From CAZFER01 sp964517495 (lineage in GTDB: Bacteria; Hinthialibacterota; Hinthialibacteria; Hinthialibacterales; Hinthialibacteraceae), in NCBI GenBank assembly GCA_964517495.1, contig CAZFER010000006.1:1-64000 (forward strand): DNA of 64,000 nt, in the 5' to 3' direction. Position numbers and translations under genes: made by a program. Below the pieces are notes generated by a model. That model was not told the DNA's origin. It did not search any database and saw only the letters and a program-made list of their open reading frames with translations. How positions within the stretch are numbered: the stretch's first letter is position 1; the number at the start of each line of letters is the position of its first letter. Shown piece by piece: positions 37,609-47,001 of the stretch.

Positions 37609-37813
37609 AATAAATATTTTTTGCTATACGCTCATTCAGGGCATACCATATAAACATTAATAAAAGTTTTTTCGTTGAAACCAATAATTGACAGCACGGT
37701 AAAAAGCGCAATCAGTTTATGAGTAATTCCACAGTTTGTGGTACAGGTTTCCAGCTTGCACTACACGAATAGACTTTTTACTGGACTGTCATAATTGAAA
37801 TGTGAGGTATGTT

Positions 37814-39343
37814 ATGGCCTATTTTTCACCGGTATTACCGAACGATGAATTCAACCAAACGTTAATAAACCGTGTTCATCCCCAGGATTGGGTAAACCCA
37901 AAGCCTGCTTCTAAATATAATTTGGTTGTTATTGGAGCCGGAACCGCGGGCTTGGTGACAGCAGCAGGTGCCGCTGGACTTGGCGCTAAAGTCGCTTTGA
38001 TCGAGCGAAATCTTATGGGTGGAGATTGCTTGAATTGGGGATGTGTTCCATCAAAAAGTATTATTCGCTCATCACGCTTATGGAAAGATATCAACGATGC
38101 GCATCAGTATGGATTAAATATACCTGAAGGCAGTCAATTTGATTTTGGTAACGTGATGGAACGAATGCGTCGAATTCGAGCAGAGATTAGTGCTCATGAT
38201 TCAGTGGAACGATTCAGTCAACTCGGGATCGATATCTTTCTAGGACAAGGCGAATTTCTTGGCTCCGACAGCCTCCAAGTTGGAGAGCAAACTTTAAAAT
38301 TCAAAAAAGCCGTTATCGCAACAGGCGCCCGGGCTTTTGTTCCTCCCATTCCCGGTTTGGATGATACAGGCTATTTAACCAACGAATCACTCTTTACCCT
38401 TACCGAGCAACCTCACCATTTGCTAGTCGTCGGGTCTGGTCCAATTGGGGCTGAAATGGCTCAGGCTTTCCAACGGTTAGGCACAGAGGTTACTCTCGTT
38501 GAGATGGGATCAAGAGTATTACCACGAGAAGATCCTGATGTATCACATATCATCACAAAGGTTTTTGAAGAGGAAGGCTTGGACTTAAGACTCAACACAT
38601 CTTTTATCAAAGCGGAAAAAGATAATGAGAAAGTAAGCGTATCGCTGCTAAAAGACGGAAACGAAAACCATCTCAATGTTGACCAAATCCTCATGGCCGT
38701 AGGACGGGCGCCTAATGTGGAAGGAATGGGATTGGAAAAGGTTGGCGTGCAATATGATCCCAAAAAGGGTATACATATTAATGACTATGGCCAGACCACC
38801 CATCCATCCATTTTCGCTGCCGGTGACGTTTGCATGCCATATCAATTTACCCATGCAGCTGATGCCGCTGCCCGGATTGTTATTCGCAATACCCTCTTTT
38901 CCTTTTTACCCAAGCAAAAATTCTCTTCTCTGATCATTCCCTGGTGCACATATACTGATCCCGAGGTGGCTCATGTCGGCCTTAGCGAAAGCGAGGCCGA
39001 TAAAAAAGGTATCGCCATCGATACGTTCAAACGTGCATTGCATGATGTGGATCGAGCCATCACCGACAGTGAAACCGAGGGATTTGTCAAAATTCATGTC
39101 AAAAAAGGGAGTGATCGCATTTTAGGAGCCACCATCGTTGCCCGCCATGCAGGAGATATGATCAACGAAATTACCTTAGCTATGAGCAAAAAGGTGGGCT
39201 TGGGTGCATTAGGCTCAATCATCCACCCCTATCCCACACAGGCCGAGGCAATTAAGCAGACTGGAGATGCCTTCAATCGTACCCGTTTAACGCCCCGCAC
39301 AAAACGATTTTTTGGATGGATTTTCGCCAGGGCAAGGAAATAA
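37814..39343 (+). CDS. Pyridine nucleotide-disulfide oxidoreductase (mercuric reductase-like)
   Basis: A 509-residue class I flavoprotein disulfide reductase. It has the FAD motif VVIGAGTAGLVTA near residue 38, the redox pair in GGDCLNWGCVPSKS (Cys72, Cys77), the NAD(P) motif VVGSGPIGAEMAQA, IFAAGDV and the C-terminal HPYPTQAEA with the active-site His and Glu. It lacks the HMA domain and the C-terminal vicinal cysteines of MerA, so mercury reduction is unlikely. The ATG at 37814 with GTGAGG six bases upstream is preferred over GTG 37802. Confidence 0.88.
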   Translation: MAYFSPVLPNDEFNQTLINRVHPQDWVNPKPASKYNLVVIGAGTAGLVTAAGAAGLGAKVALIERNLMGGDCLNWGCVPSKSIIRSSRLWKDINDAHQYGLNIPEGSQFDFGNVMERMRRIRAEISAHDSVERFSQLGIDIFLGQGEFLGSDSLQVGEQTLKFKKAVIATGARAFVPPIPGLDDTGYLTNESLFTLTEQPHHLLVVGSGPIGAEMAQAFQRLGTEVTLVEMGSRVLPREDPDVSHIITKVFEEEGLDLRLNTSFIKAEKDNEKVSVSLLKDGNENHLNVDQILMAVGRAPNVEGMGLEKVGVQYDPKKGIHINDYGQTTHPSIFAAGDVCMPYQFTHAADAAARIVIRNTLFSFLPKQKFSSLIIPWCTYTDPEVAHVGLSESEADKKGIAIDTFKRALHDVDRAITDSETEGFVKIHVKKGSDRILGATIVARHAGDMINEITLAMSKKVGLGALGSIIHPYPTQAEAIKQTGDAFNRTRLTPRTKRFFGWIFARARK

Positions 39344-39422
39344 TCCATCTTAAAATCATATACTTAAACGGGAAGGGGAGGCTCCCCCCGAGCCGTTTTC
39401 GAATATAATAGCAATCCTTTAA

Positions 39423-39468
39423 TTTTATTAATCCCCATGGATTAGTTTTATTAATCCCCATGGATTAG
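39423..39468. repeat. Exact 23-bp tandem duplication containing a palindrome
   Basis: Units 39423-39445 and 39446-39468 are identical. Each carries TAATCC and GGATTA arms around CCAT, so each can fold. It is a simple tandem array of two. Confidence 0.9.
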
Positions 39469-39620
39469 ACAACGCAACCCCTCCCACAATCCCGGTCATC
39501 CTCTTTGGCCGTTAGGGGAACATCAAAAGGATGCTAAAATCATTTTGTATTCGGGTTTCTAGTTTCTTATATATTCTGAACGAATAGAAATTATGAAACC
39601 CAAAATATCTATTTGTTGAG

Positions 39621-39807
39621 TGGTCAGCCATTTGAAGCAACATTCCCCTCCCAAGATTGGGAGGAGCTAGGGGAGGGTTGATAAGAATACGGTAAGCAAA
39701 ATCCTTTAACCCCCTCCTAACCTCTCAGATTTCATAGGGGGAAGGAATAGTGGGTCCCATTATATGTTATTACTCCATTTCCACTTCTTTATGGCTGGCA
39801 TGTTACA
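39621..39807. repeat. Dispersed intergenic repeat, copy A
   Basis: This stretch is recognisably the same as 52167-52333. Shared blocks include TCAGCCATTTGAAGCA, GGGGAGGGTT, ATCCTTTAACC and GGAATAGTGGG, in the same order and spacing, with a weaker shared tail ending GTTACA. Copies are roughly 70-80 percent alike by eye. It has no coding potential and no transposase. Confidence 0.85.
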
Positions 39808-39894
39808 TCTATTTTCAATGACAAAATTATTGGCTTGTGCCATATTTATATATAGGTACATTCAAATTGATAGTGAGATGAAAGGTATGCCTGG

Positions 39895-40995
39895 ATGTTA
39901 ACTCGAACTCGTAAATCGCTATTCCCCTTTTTCAGATTTTCATGGGTAACATTATCAATGATTCCAATAATTATAGGCTTTTCAATAGAGAGTTTAGCTC
40001 AAAATGTGACTCCTGTACCAACAAAACTTTCTATTGATTATGCTGATGATCCGCATGCTGAACCTACTCCTATTCGGCGGCTTAAAATGGAATCTGTGCA
40101 AATATTTGGAGCACATGTGGAAGCCATGACTGAAAATCGTATCATTTTATCCAAGGTCACCATCGATCCGGATGAAAACAAACGATTTTATGTTTGGGAT
40201 TTGAATGCCAATGAACTTTGGGATACCAAAGAAGACGGTTTGGCTAATTCGGTTGTGGCTTCCAAAGATGGGCGGTTTATGATTTTTCTTCATGATGAAT
40301 TTCGATCCAGGCGGGATGTTAATGGAGACGGACAATCTCAAACCGTTCTTCGCTTCTATCATTTTGATACTGCCCAAAAAATAAATCTTGGCATTCCTGC
40401 CCGTAGCGCAACCCCGAAACCCGGTGAAACTCGCTCGACTTTTGAATACTTCTTGGATGGGAACATGTTGACATATTCTGTTTCACAAAGTTTCACTAAT
40501 ACCAATCTGGATCGGGATGCACCATGGAATATCGTAGACTTAAAAAAGATTTTATATGCTATTGAGGGGACACCTACTCCAACTCCCACCCCTACTCCAT
40601 TAGAGATTCCGACTTCGACTCCAACACCATCCCCTACCCTGGCACCTGTGAGTGAAGCGCTTCAAGCACTTTTTGATGACTTTGAGATACAATTGTTAAA
40701 TGTATTGAATGAACCAATAAAATCATTTGGGAATAATATCGTTATCGGTCAAAACAATGGAGCATTGATCGTGAGTGACAAGCCCCAGGAAAACGATAAA
40801 ATCGTGTGGTACCGCTTTTCCGAACCGGTAGAAATCATCCAAGCGGCAAAAGGTATTTCCATCCAGGGAATTGTGGCCGCTGGCCGTAATGCTTTTGCCG
40901 TTTTAGTCGAAAATAAGACTAAATCCCAATGGGAGTTATATAAGGTTGATGGGCCATTTGACCCCCTAAGCGTTAAAGATTTCTTGCAATATTAA
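39895..40995 (+). CDS. Exported hypothetical protein with Thr-Pro linker
   Basis: The 366-residue protein begins with a signal peptide (hydrophobic residues about 16-33, ending SLAQ). A beta-rich N-terminal part of about 190 residues (FYVWDLNANELW; DGRFMIFLHDE) resembles a WD or TolB-type blade sequence. A TPTPTPTP linker (about 223-250) and a C-terminal beta domain follow. I do not recognise the family. The linker matches that of the protein encoded at 32569, suggesting a common export or surface class. AAAGG precedes the ATG. Confidence 0.65.
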   Translation: MLTRTRKSLFPFFRFSWVTLSMIPIIIGFSIESLAQNVTPVPTKLSIDYADDPHAEPTPIRRLKMESVQIFGAHVEAMTENRIILSKVTIDPDENKRFYVWDLNANELWDTKEDGLANSVVASKDGRFMIFLHDEFRSRRDVNGDGQSQTVLRFYHFDTAQKINLGIPARSATPKPGETRSTFEYFLDGNMLTYSVSQSFTNTNLDRDAPWNIVDLKKILYAIEGTPTPTPTPTPLEIPTSTPTPSPTLAPVSEALQALFDDFEIQLLNVLNEPIKSFGNNIVIGQNNGALIVSDKPQENDKIVWYRFSEPVEIIQAAKGISIQGIVAAGRNAFAVLVENKTKSQWELYKVDGPFDPLSVKDFLQY

Positions 40996-41057
40996 TGGAT
41001 TAACCCTATCTCAAGAAAATATATTGCTGTTTGGGCTGAATACGATATAATTGTAAT

Positions 41058-42224
41058 ATGATGAGGAAAATATACTTAAACATATTTTTACTATTCCTTG
41101 CATTAACGCTTGGCTCTTCGCTTACGTTTGGGGAGGAGATCAAGTGTGATTTATGCGGTAAAGAGATAGAGGGACGTTATTTAAAATATCGTTCCAAAAC
41201 CCAATCACGCACCGTTTGCCTGCCCTGTGACCGCACCAAACCCCATTGTGCAGCATGCAACTTACCTTTTCATGCCCAACAATTGCCATTTTATAAAGGC
41301 GAGCGTATATGTAGAGATTGCATAAAAATTTCAAAATATTGCTCGTTCTGTGACAAACGCATTCAAGGGAAGTATGTCGATGTCAAAGATACGGGCGAAA
41401 TATTCTGTCAACGTTGCTTCAACCACAGCCCAAAATGCTCCATCTGCAAATTACCTACTCACCTGAATCGATTGGATAAAGAATCAGGTGCTTGTTGGCG
41501 TTGCCTCCCTAAATTACACCGCTGTAAATCATGTGCTTCCTATATCACAGGTAAATATTTCAAATTCCAATTCTCAGAAGGCTATTACTGTGAAAACTGC
41601 AAATTAGGCCGTGATAAATGCTACATCTGCAGCGTTCCTGTTGGAAATGAATTCTGGCGCTTTCCCGATGGCCGTGCAATATGCAACGAGTGCAACGAAA
41701 AGGCAATTATCAAAACCAAAGATATCCGCAAAATTATGGAAGATGCGGAAAAATTGGTAAAGAAATACATTGGAATCGAAGCAAAACACCCATACGAACT
41801 TCATATTGAACAGTTGAACAAACACTCATCCGATGAAGCCCATAAGGCCAAGTTAGGAAAGAATTCGGATAGTCCTCTTTATGGAGAAGAACTTGGATTA
41901 TATCGAAGCAAGGATGGAAAGTCTGAAATCTTCCTCCTTTATGGATTACCCGCGGAAATTTTGTATGAAACGGCTGCTCATGAATATGCTCATGCCTGGC
42001 AAGCTGAAAATTGCCACCCTCAGCAATCGAAAGAATTAAAAGAAGGATTTGCTCAATGGGTTGCCGCTCAAATCCTGAAAGCCAAAGGCTTCGAGAAAAC
42101 CTTGGCTCGATTGGAAGCTAGAACGGACTCACCCTATGGGACTGGTTACCAGCTGGTTAAAAAACTCCATGAACGAATGGGCAGAAAAAGCCTGATTGAA
42201 TATTTAAAAAACAACAAAAATTAA
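41058..42224 (+). CDS. Exported LIM-like zinc-finger protein with DA1-type metallopeptidase domain
   Basis: A 388-residue protein. A signal peptide (about 5-25) is followed by twelve CxxC pairs in about 195 residues (CDLC ... CLPC, CAAC ... CRDC, CSFC ... CQRC, CSIC ... CWRC, CKSC ... CENC, CYIC ... CNEC). This is six zinc knuckles or about three LIM-like units. The C-terminal domain has a HExxHxW site (HEYAHAW, about 308-314) and a downstream Glu in KEGFAQW about 17 residues on. This order, LIM then HExxH peptidase, is that of plant DA1 growth-regulator peptidases. It is unusual in a bacterium and even more so outside the cytoplasm. Confidence 0.8.
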   Translation: MMRKIYLNIFLLFLALTLGSSLTFGEEIKCDLCGKEIEGRYLKYRSKTQSRTVCLPCDRTKPHCAACNLPFHAQQLPFYKGERICRDCIKISKYCSFCDKRIQGKYVDVKDTGEIFCQRCFNHSPKCSICKLPTHLNRLDKESGACWRCLPKLHRCKSCASYITGKYFKFQFSEGYYCENCKLGRDKCYICSVPVGNEFWRFPDGRAICNECNEKAIIKTKDIRKIMEDAEKLVKKYIGIEAKHPYELHIEQLNKHSSDEAHKAKLGKNSDSPLYGEELGLYRSKDGKSEIFLLYGLPAEILYETAAHEYAHAWQAENCHPQQSKELKEGFAQWVAAQILKAKGFEKTLARLEARTDSPYGTGYQLVKKLHERMGRKSLIEYLKNNKN

Positions 42225-42248
42225 TTCCCCTAACTCATTTTTACCTCA

Positions 42249-42869
42249 TTAACGTGGATAGGAACCAAGCGGATATTCCACAACCCACCGGGATCCTACT
42301 ATGGTTCCACCCACATTAACTATATCACCATCGGAATTTAAACCATTTGAAGAATCAAAATCCACACCGGTATGCCCCTGAAAATTATAACTTGGATCCC
42401 CCCAGCACATGACGTTATCCGGACCCGCACTTGCGAGTCGATAGCTATATCCGCGCGTACCACTTCCCGCTTCCCCACCTGCAAACACCGTGGCTGACCA
42501 AACATCGAAATAATCGTATGTATCAAAAAAATCAGGATTTTGCTCACTCAATTGGCTCCAAAATGGATCATCTGGAATGCTTCCCATATAGTTAATTGGA
42601 GTTGTTAATGGGATGAAACGATTGGATAACTTGATTTGTCCTGTTTCTCCGGTTATGGGATTGGAACGAGCCATCGGATAGCCATTATAGTCCATTCGAT
42701 AGGATTCGATGGCGGTTTTGAGATTACGCATATCCGATTCAGCCCGTGCTATTTTGGCCCTTAACTGAGCATTTAAAAAATTAGGAACGGCGATGGCCGC
42801 CAAAATACCGATGATTGCCACAACAATTAATAATTCAATCAATGTGAATGCTGAATATTGCCTTTTCAT
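42249..42869 (-). CDS. Type II secretion/type IV pilin-like pseudopilin
   Basis: The N-terminus is a class III prepilin signal: short basic leader, processing site before FTLIELLIVVAIIGILAAIAVPNFL with Glu at position 5 of the mature protein. It continues as ARAESDMRNLKTAIESYRMDYNGYP, typical of GspG/PulG-like proteins abundant in Planctomycetes and Omnitrophota. The rest (GYSYRLASAGPDN) is the usual globular domain with a Ca-binding-like turn. It is expected to sit in the inner membrane as a secretion or pilus subunit. It is isolated from other secretion genes. Confidence 0.88.
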   Translation of the reverse strand: MKRQYSAFTLIELLIVVAIIGILAAIAVPNFLNAQLRAKIARAESDMRNLKTAIESYRMDYNGYPMARSNPITGETGQIKLSNRFIPLTTPINYMGSIPDDPFWSQLSEQNPDFFDTYDYFDVWSATVFAGGEAGSGTRGYSYRLASAGPDNVMCWGDPSYNFQGHTGVDFDSSNGLNSDGDIVNVGGTIVGSRWVVEYPLGSYPR

Positions 42870-43053
42870 AGGTTAATTCCTTCCACAACAATGATGATTT
42901 TCATTCAATTCAGCTATAAAGATTATCAATAAATCACTAGTATAAACTTAAAATACACTATTTTACCAGATATTTCTATTACCATTCATCTTCAAATTAT
43001 TATTTTAGCTGCTACGCTCATCCATATTTTGGCTGTGAGGTCATTGCTGTTCC

Positions 43054-44388
43054 ATGAATCAAGAAAATCCATTATGGCAAGGCATTTGCCGAATTAACTC
43101 CTCATCCCCCCTTAAAGGGAAAATCACCGTTCCAGGGGATAAATCCATCTCCCACCGGGCAGTTATGCTCGCTTCATTGGCAAAGGGGGATTCATGCATT
43201 CATGGTTTTTTAAAAAGTGAAGACTGCATTGCAACCCTGAAAGCATTTCAGCAAATGGGAGTTTCCTATAAAGAAGTTGAAGAGCGGCTTGAAATTTATG
43301 GAAATGGTCCACGGGGACTTCATGAACCCATAGATGTCATCAATATGGGCAATTCTGGCACGGGCACTCGTTTATTGCTTGGTATCTTAGCTGGGCAGGA
43401 ATTTTCAACCACACTTACAGGAGATTCATCCCTCCGCTCACGGCCAATGAAACGGGTGACAGAACCACTAGAGCAAATGGGAGCAATGTTTTTGGGCCGG
43501 GAAAATGGCACCAAACTTCCCTTGACGGTAAAAGGGGGAAAACTAACGGGGATTCAATATAACTCACCCGTGGCCAGTGCCCAGGTAAAATCAGCCCTGC
43601 TCCTCGCTGGTCTGTTTGCTGAGGGAACAACAACTGTACATGAGCCAGGCCCTTCCCGCGACCACACAGAACGCATGTTGGAAACATTTGGAGTTGATTT
43701 AACGCGTAAAGATAAACATTCGTCACTATCTGGTAAACAAACACTTCGAAACCAAACCATTCATGTTCCTGGAGATATCTCTTCCGCTGCTTTTTTTATT
43801 GTGGCGGCCTGTATTGTTCCAGACTCTGAGTTAACAATAGAAAATGTTGGAATTAATCCAACCCGCACCGGATTGCTCGATGTACTCCACGATATGGGAG
43901 CGAATATTCGATTGGAAAATAAACGCCAGATGGGTGCAGAACCTGTTGCAAATCTTCATATATGCTATTCACCCCTTCAAGGGGTCCGTATTTCAGGAGA
44001 TACCGTTGTCCGAATGATTGATGAGTTCCCTATTTTTGCAGTGGCCGCTTCTTTTGCATCATCTCCATCAATCGTTGAAGGAGCCGAAGAACTGCGCGTT
44101 AAAGAATCCGACCGAATCAGCACAATTGTTCACGAATTAAACCGTATGGGTGCCCAATTAGAGGAACGCCCCGATGGTTTTGAAGTTAAAGCCGGAAAGC
44201 ACTTAGCAGGCACGAATGTGTTTTCGCATGGGGATCATCGAATTGCTATGTCGTTGATTATCGCAGGCTTAGCGGCTAAAAATGAAACCACTATCAAAGG
44301 GACAAAGTCAATCGCAACCTCATTTCCAGGTTTTTTTGACATTCTTAATCAAATCAGCAAGAACAGTGTTTTGGAAGATACTCCATGA
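43054..44388 (+). CDS. aroA: 3-phosphoshikimate 1-carboxyvinyltransferase (EPSP synthase)
   Basis: A 444-residue enzyme of the shikimate pathway that joins PEP to shikimate-3-phosphate. Family motifs are clear: PGDKSISHRAVML near residue 28, GNSGTGTRLLLG, SLRSRPMKRV, VASAQVKSALLLAG, DEFPIFAVAA, RVKESDRI and DHRIAMS. Both the length and motif set are normal. It overlaps cmk by 4 bp and heads an aroA-cmk-acpS operon. No SD is obvious directly before the ATG. Confidence 0.95.
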   Translation: MNQENPLWQGICRINSSSPLKGKITVPGDKSISHRAVMLASLAKGDSCIHGFLKSEDCIATLKAFQQMGVSYKEVEERLEIYGNGPRGLHEPIDVINMGNSGTGTRLLLGILAGQEFSTTLTGDSSLRSRPMKRVTEPLEQMGAMFLGRENGTKLPLTVKGGKLTGIQYNSPVASAQVKSALLLAGLFAEGTTTVHEPGPSRDHTERMLETFGVDLTRKDKHSSLSGKQTLRNQTIHVPGDISSAAFFIVAACIVPDSELTIENVGINPTRTGLLDVLHDMGANIRLENKRQMGAEPVANLHICYSPLQGVRISGDTVVRMIDEFPIFAVAASFASSPSIVEGAEELRVKESDRISTIVHELNRMGAQLEERPDGFEVKAGKHLAGTNVFSHGDHRIAMSLIIAGLAAKNETTIKGTKSIATSFPGFFDILNQISKNSVLEDTP

Positions 44389-45062
44389 AGAAAACTAGAA
44401 AACCCATTGTCGCAATCGACGGCCCTGTAGGTGTGGGAAAAAGCGCAGTAGCTAAAGGTTTAGCCCTACGGCTTGGATTTATATATATCGATACAGGGGC
44501 CATGTATCGAGCAGTCACTTTAAAGGCCATGAAAGAAGGGATTGATCTTGAGAATCAAGCACAAACCGCTACTCTGGCCCAACGCACTCATCTTCAATTC
44601 GTAAGGCAAAACGATTCGCTAATAATCCTTTGTAATGGCGAGGACGTCAGCGAGGCAATCCGTGCGCCTGAAGTCAGTGTTAATACATCACCGATTGCCG
44701 ATAATCCTGCAGTACGAGAGCGGCTGGTTGCCCTTCAACAAGAGATGGGACAACACGGTGGTGTGGTGATGGAAGGCCGAGACATTGGAACGGTAGTGTT
44801 TCCCCATGCAGAGATCAAAATTTATCTGGACGCCAAACCAGAAATTCGTGCGCAAAGGCGTTATGATCAGCTCATTTCTCAAGGTAAAAACGTAACATTG
44901 GAATCTACGCATAAAGAACTCCTTCAACGGGACCAGCGAGACAAAGAACGTCCTGTAGGAGCCTTAAAGATCGCCGATGGAGCAATAGTTGTGGATAGTT
45001 CGTATTTATCAGAACAAGAAGTAATTGATAAACTCTATCAAATTGTCTTGAGTAAAACATAA
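44385..45062 (+). CDS. cmk: Cytidylate kinase
   Basis: A 225-residue (d)CMP kinase that phosphorylates CMP/dCMP from ATP. The P-loop GPVGVGKSAVAK lies near residue 13 with IDTGAMYRAVTLKA, MEGRDIGTVVFPHA and the lid RRYDQL/RDQRDKERPVGALK. Its start overlaps the aroA stop (ATGA). Adjacent aroA-cmk is a common arrangement. Confidence 0.95.
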   Translation: MKKTRKPIVAIDGPVGVGKSAVAKGLALRLGFIYIDTGAMYRAVTLKAMKEGIDLENQAQTATLAQRTHLQFVRQNDSLIILCNGEDVSEAIRAPEVSVNTSPIADNPAVRERLVALQQEMGQHGGVVMEGRDIGTVVFPHAEIKIYLDAKPEIRAQRRYDQLISQGKNVTLESTHKELLQRDQRDKERPVGALKIADGAIVVDSSYLSEQEVIDKLYQIVLSKT

Positions 45063-45080
45063 CAATATTTATCAATAATT

Positions 45081-45461
45081 ATGGCTATTATAGGGATTGG
45101 CATAGACACTATTCGAATTTCACGCATTGCCGAAACACTGGAAAGACATGGCAACCGCTTCATGAAACGGGTTTATCATCCCTGTGAGGTTGAATTTGCC
45201 AATAAGCGCCGTAAATCCGCTGAATTTCTGGCTGGATGCTTTGCAGTCAAAGAAGCAGCCCTTAAAGCCTTGGGGGATTTTCCAGGACGTGGTATTGCCT
45301 GGCCTTCTATTTATATTACCCATGAACCGACTGGAAAACCTGTCATTCATTTTGAAGACAAGGCACTTAACCTCTGTAATGAGAAAGGGATGCGAAAAGC
45401 TCATGTTTCAATCAGTCACGATGGTGACATTGCCATTGCCCAGGTTATTCTGGAAGATTGA
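45081..45461 (+). CDS. acpS: Holo-[acyl-carrier-protein] synthase
   Basis: A 126-residue phosphopantetheinyl transferase that activates acyl carrier protein with CoA. The Mg-binding GIGIDTIRISRI (Asp) and the FAVKEAALKAL motif (Glu) are intact, and the C-terminal HVSISHDGDIAIAQVI strand is present. It begins 18 bp after cmk, completing a housekeeping operon. Confidence 0.94.
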   Translation: MAIIGIGIDTIRISRIAETLERHGNRFMKRVYHPCEVEFANKRRKSAEFLAGCFAVKEAALKALGDFPGRGIAWPSIYITHEPTGKPVIHFEDKALNLCNEKGMRKAHVSISHDGDIAIAQVILED

Positions 45462-45563
45462 ATTCATTTTCAACTTGTCTTGTTGTTTTCTATTGGTTTT
45501 CATCTCCTATTGTGTCATAGTATCCATTCAATCGAATCCTATTGGAAAGGGATAAAAGGCTAT

Positions 45564-46826
45564 ATGAGCTATTCTGGAACAAAATTTGACCGGTTTATAC
45601 TGCCTGGCATTTTCATTGGAATCATATTAGGTGTCTATTGTGGTTGGTATTTCGGCCCCAAAATGTTGGCGATTGAGTTTATCGGCGACATGTTCCTTAA
45701 CGCACTAAAAGCGGTCGTTATACCACTTATTATGGCCTCAATGATTGTTGGCGTTACAGGATTGGGGGATATTCGCCGATTAGGCAGCATGGGCGGGATT
45801 ACGATAATCTACTATATTATTACCACCTCAATTGCTGTTACCCTGGGTCTTATGGTAACTAATTTTTTCGAACCGGGGGTTGGCGTATCGTTAACCGAAG
45901 CTCAAACACCGGATTTGGTTCGAGGAAAAGAGGAATTCTCCTTCATCGACCTTATTAAAGGGATGATCCCCACCAGTTTTTTTGGCAGCTTGGCGGAAAA
46001 TGATGTACTCCCCATTATTGTTTGTACCCTATTTTTTGGTGCGGTTTTAACCACCTTGGGAAAAGAAGGTAAACCACTGGTTGATTTGTTTAAATCGCTT
46101 GATCTGGCCATGATGAAAATCGTCCATATTCTCATGATCTTTGCCCCCATCGGAGTTTTCGCATTGGTTGCCTCAATTTTAGGGGAAAAGGGAGGAGGCG
46201 ACGCGGTTTGGACGGAGATCATGAAAATTGGTAAATTTGTGATTACCGTAATATCCGGTCTGGCCATTCATGGAATTATCATCTTGCCAATCATCCTATT
46301 TTTCTTTGGAAAACGCAATCCAATCGAGTATTTTAAAAATATGCTTGGTGCAGTAACAACTGCATTTTCAACCGATTCCAGTGCAGCAACCCTTCCAGTG
46401 ACCATGGATTGTGTGGAGCACAAAAACAAAATTTCATCGCAAACCACCTCATTTGTCTTGCCCATTGGCGCAACGATAAATATGGATGGCACCGCCCTTT
46501 ATGAAGCGGCTGCCGTCCTTTTTATAGCGCAAGCCTACGGTGTGGATCTTCAACTATCACAACAGTTTATTGTATTCATAACCGCCACCTTAGCGTCCGT
46601 GGGAGCAGCGGCTATACCACATGCAGGTTTATTTACTATGGTCATTGTTTTGCAAGCTGTGGAATTACCTCTGGAGGGTATCGGCTTGGTATACACCGTC
46701 GATTGGTTTTTGGATCGATGCCGTACCTCAGTAAATGTGTGGGGTGATTCAGTCGGTGCCGCTGTAGTGGATAAGACCACCGGTGGAGCGGATTCCAATT
46801 ATGCTGGACAATCAGGAAACCCTTAA
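45564..46826 (+). CDS. Dicarboxylate/amino acid:cation symporter (DAACS/GltP family)
   Basis: A 420-residue secondary transporter with eight helices. The binding-site motifs are SSAATLPVTM (serine-rich hairpin), INMDGTALYEA (NMDGT Na site) and a C-terminal WFLDRCRTSVNVWGDSVGA. It imports glutamate, aspartate or C4-dicarboxylates with Na+ or H+. The ATG at 45564 gives a start in front of FDRFILPGIF; the same frame extends upstream without family similarity. Confidence 0.92.
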   Translation: MSYSGTKFDRFILPGIFIGIILGVYCGWYFGPKMLAIEFIGDMFLNALKAVVIPLIMASMIVGVTGLGDIRRLGSMGGITIIYYIITTSIAVTLGLMVTNFFEPGVGVSLTEAQTPDLVRGKEEFSFIDLIKGMIPTSFFGSLAENDVLPIIVCTLFFGAVLTTLGKEGKPLVDLFKSLDLAMMKIVHILMIFAPIGVFALVASILGEKGGGDAVWTEIMKIGKFVITVISGLAIHGIIILPIILFFFGKRNPIEYFKNMLGAVTTAFSTDSSAATLPVTMDCVEHKNKISSQTTSFVLPIGATINMDGTALYEAAAVLFIAQAYGVDLQLSQQFIVFITATLASVGAAAIPHAGLFTMVIVLQAVELPLEGIGLVYTVDWFLDRCRTSVNVWGDSVGAAVVDKTTGGADSNYAGQSGNP

Positions 46827-47001
46827 TGTGCGATAACGAATTAACTGGGAAATCCAGATGATTTATCAATAACGCTTCGTAAAGAATAGAAAATCAGTTA
46901 TCATCTTCTTTTCGATGTTTTCCTTCTTAACCATAAGAAAAGCGTTATTATTTAATCGGTTTAAACATTGATTCAAATCAAAAGAAAAGGTTTGAAGTCT
47001 T

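Larger units (their letters stand above)
39344..39894. other. Repeat-rich intergenic region
   Basis: 551 bp without a gene. It contains, in order, a REP-like G+C palindrome (39369-39400), a perfect 23-bp tandem duplication (39423-39468) and one copy of a 167-187-bp dispersed repeat (39621-39807). The promoter for the gene at 39895 is presumably at the right end. Confidence 0.75.

Noticed and set aside
37814..39343. Mercuric reductase
   Set aside because: The HMA domain and C-terminal cysteine pair are absent, and there are no other mer genes.
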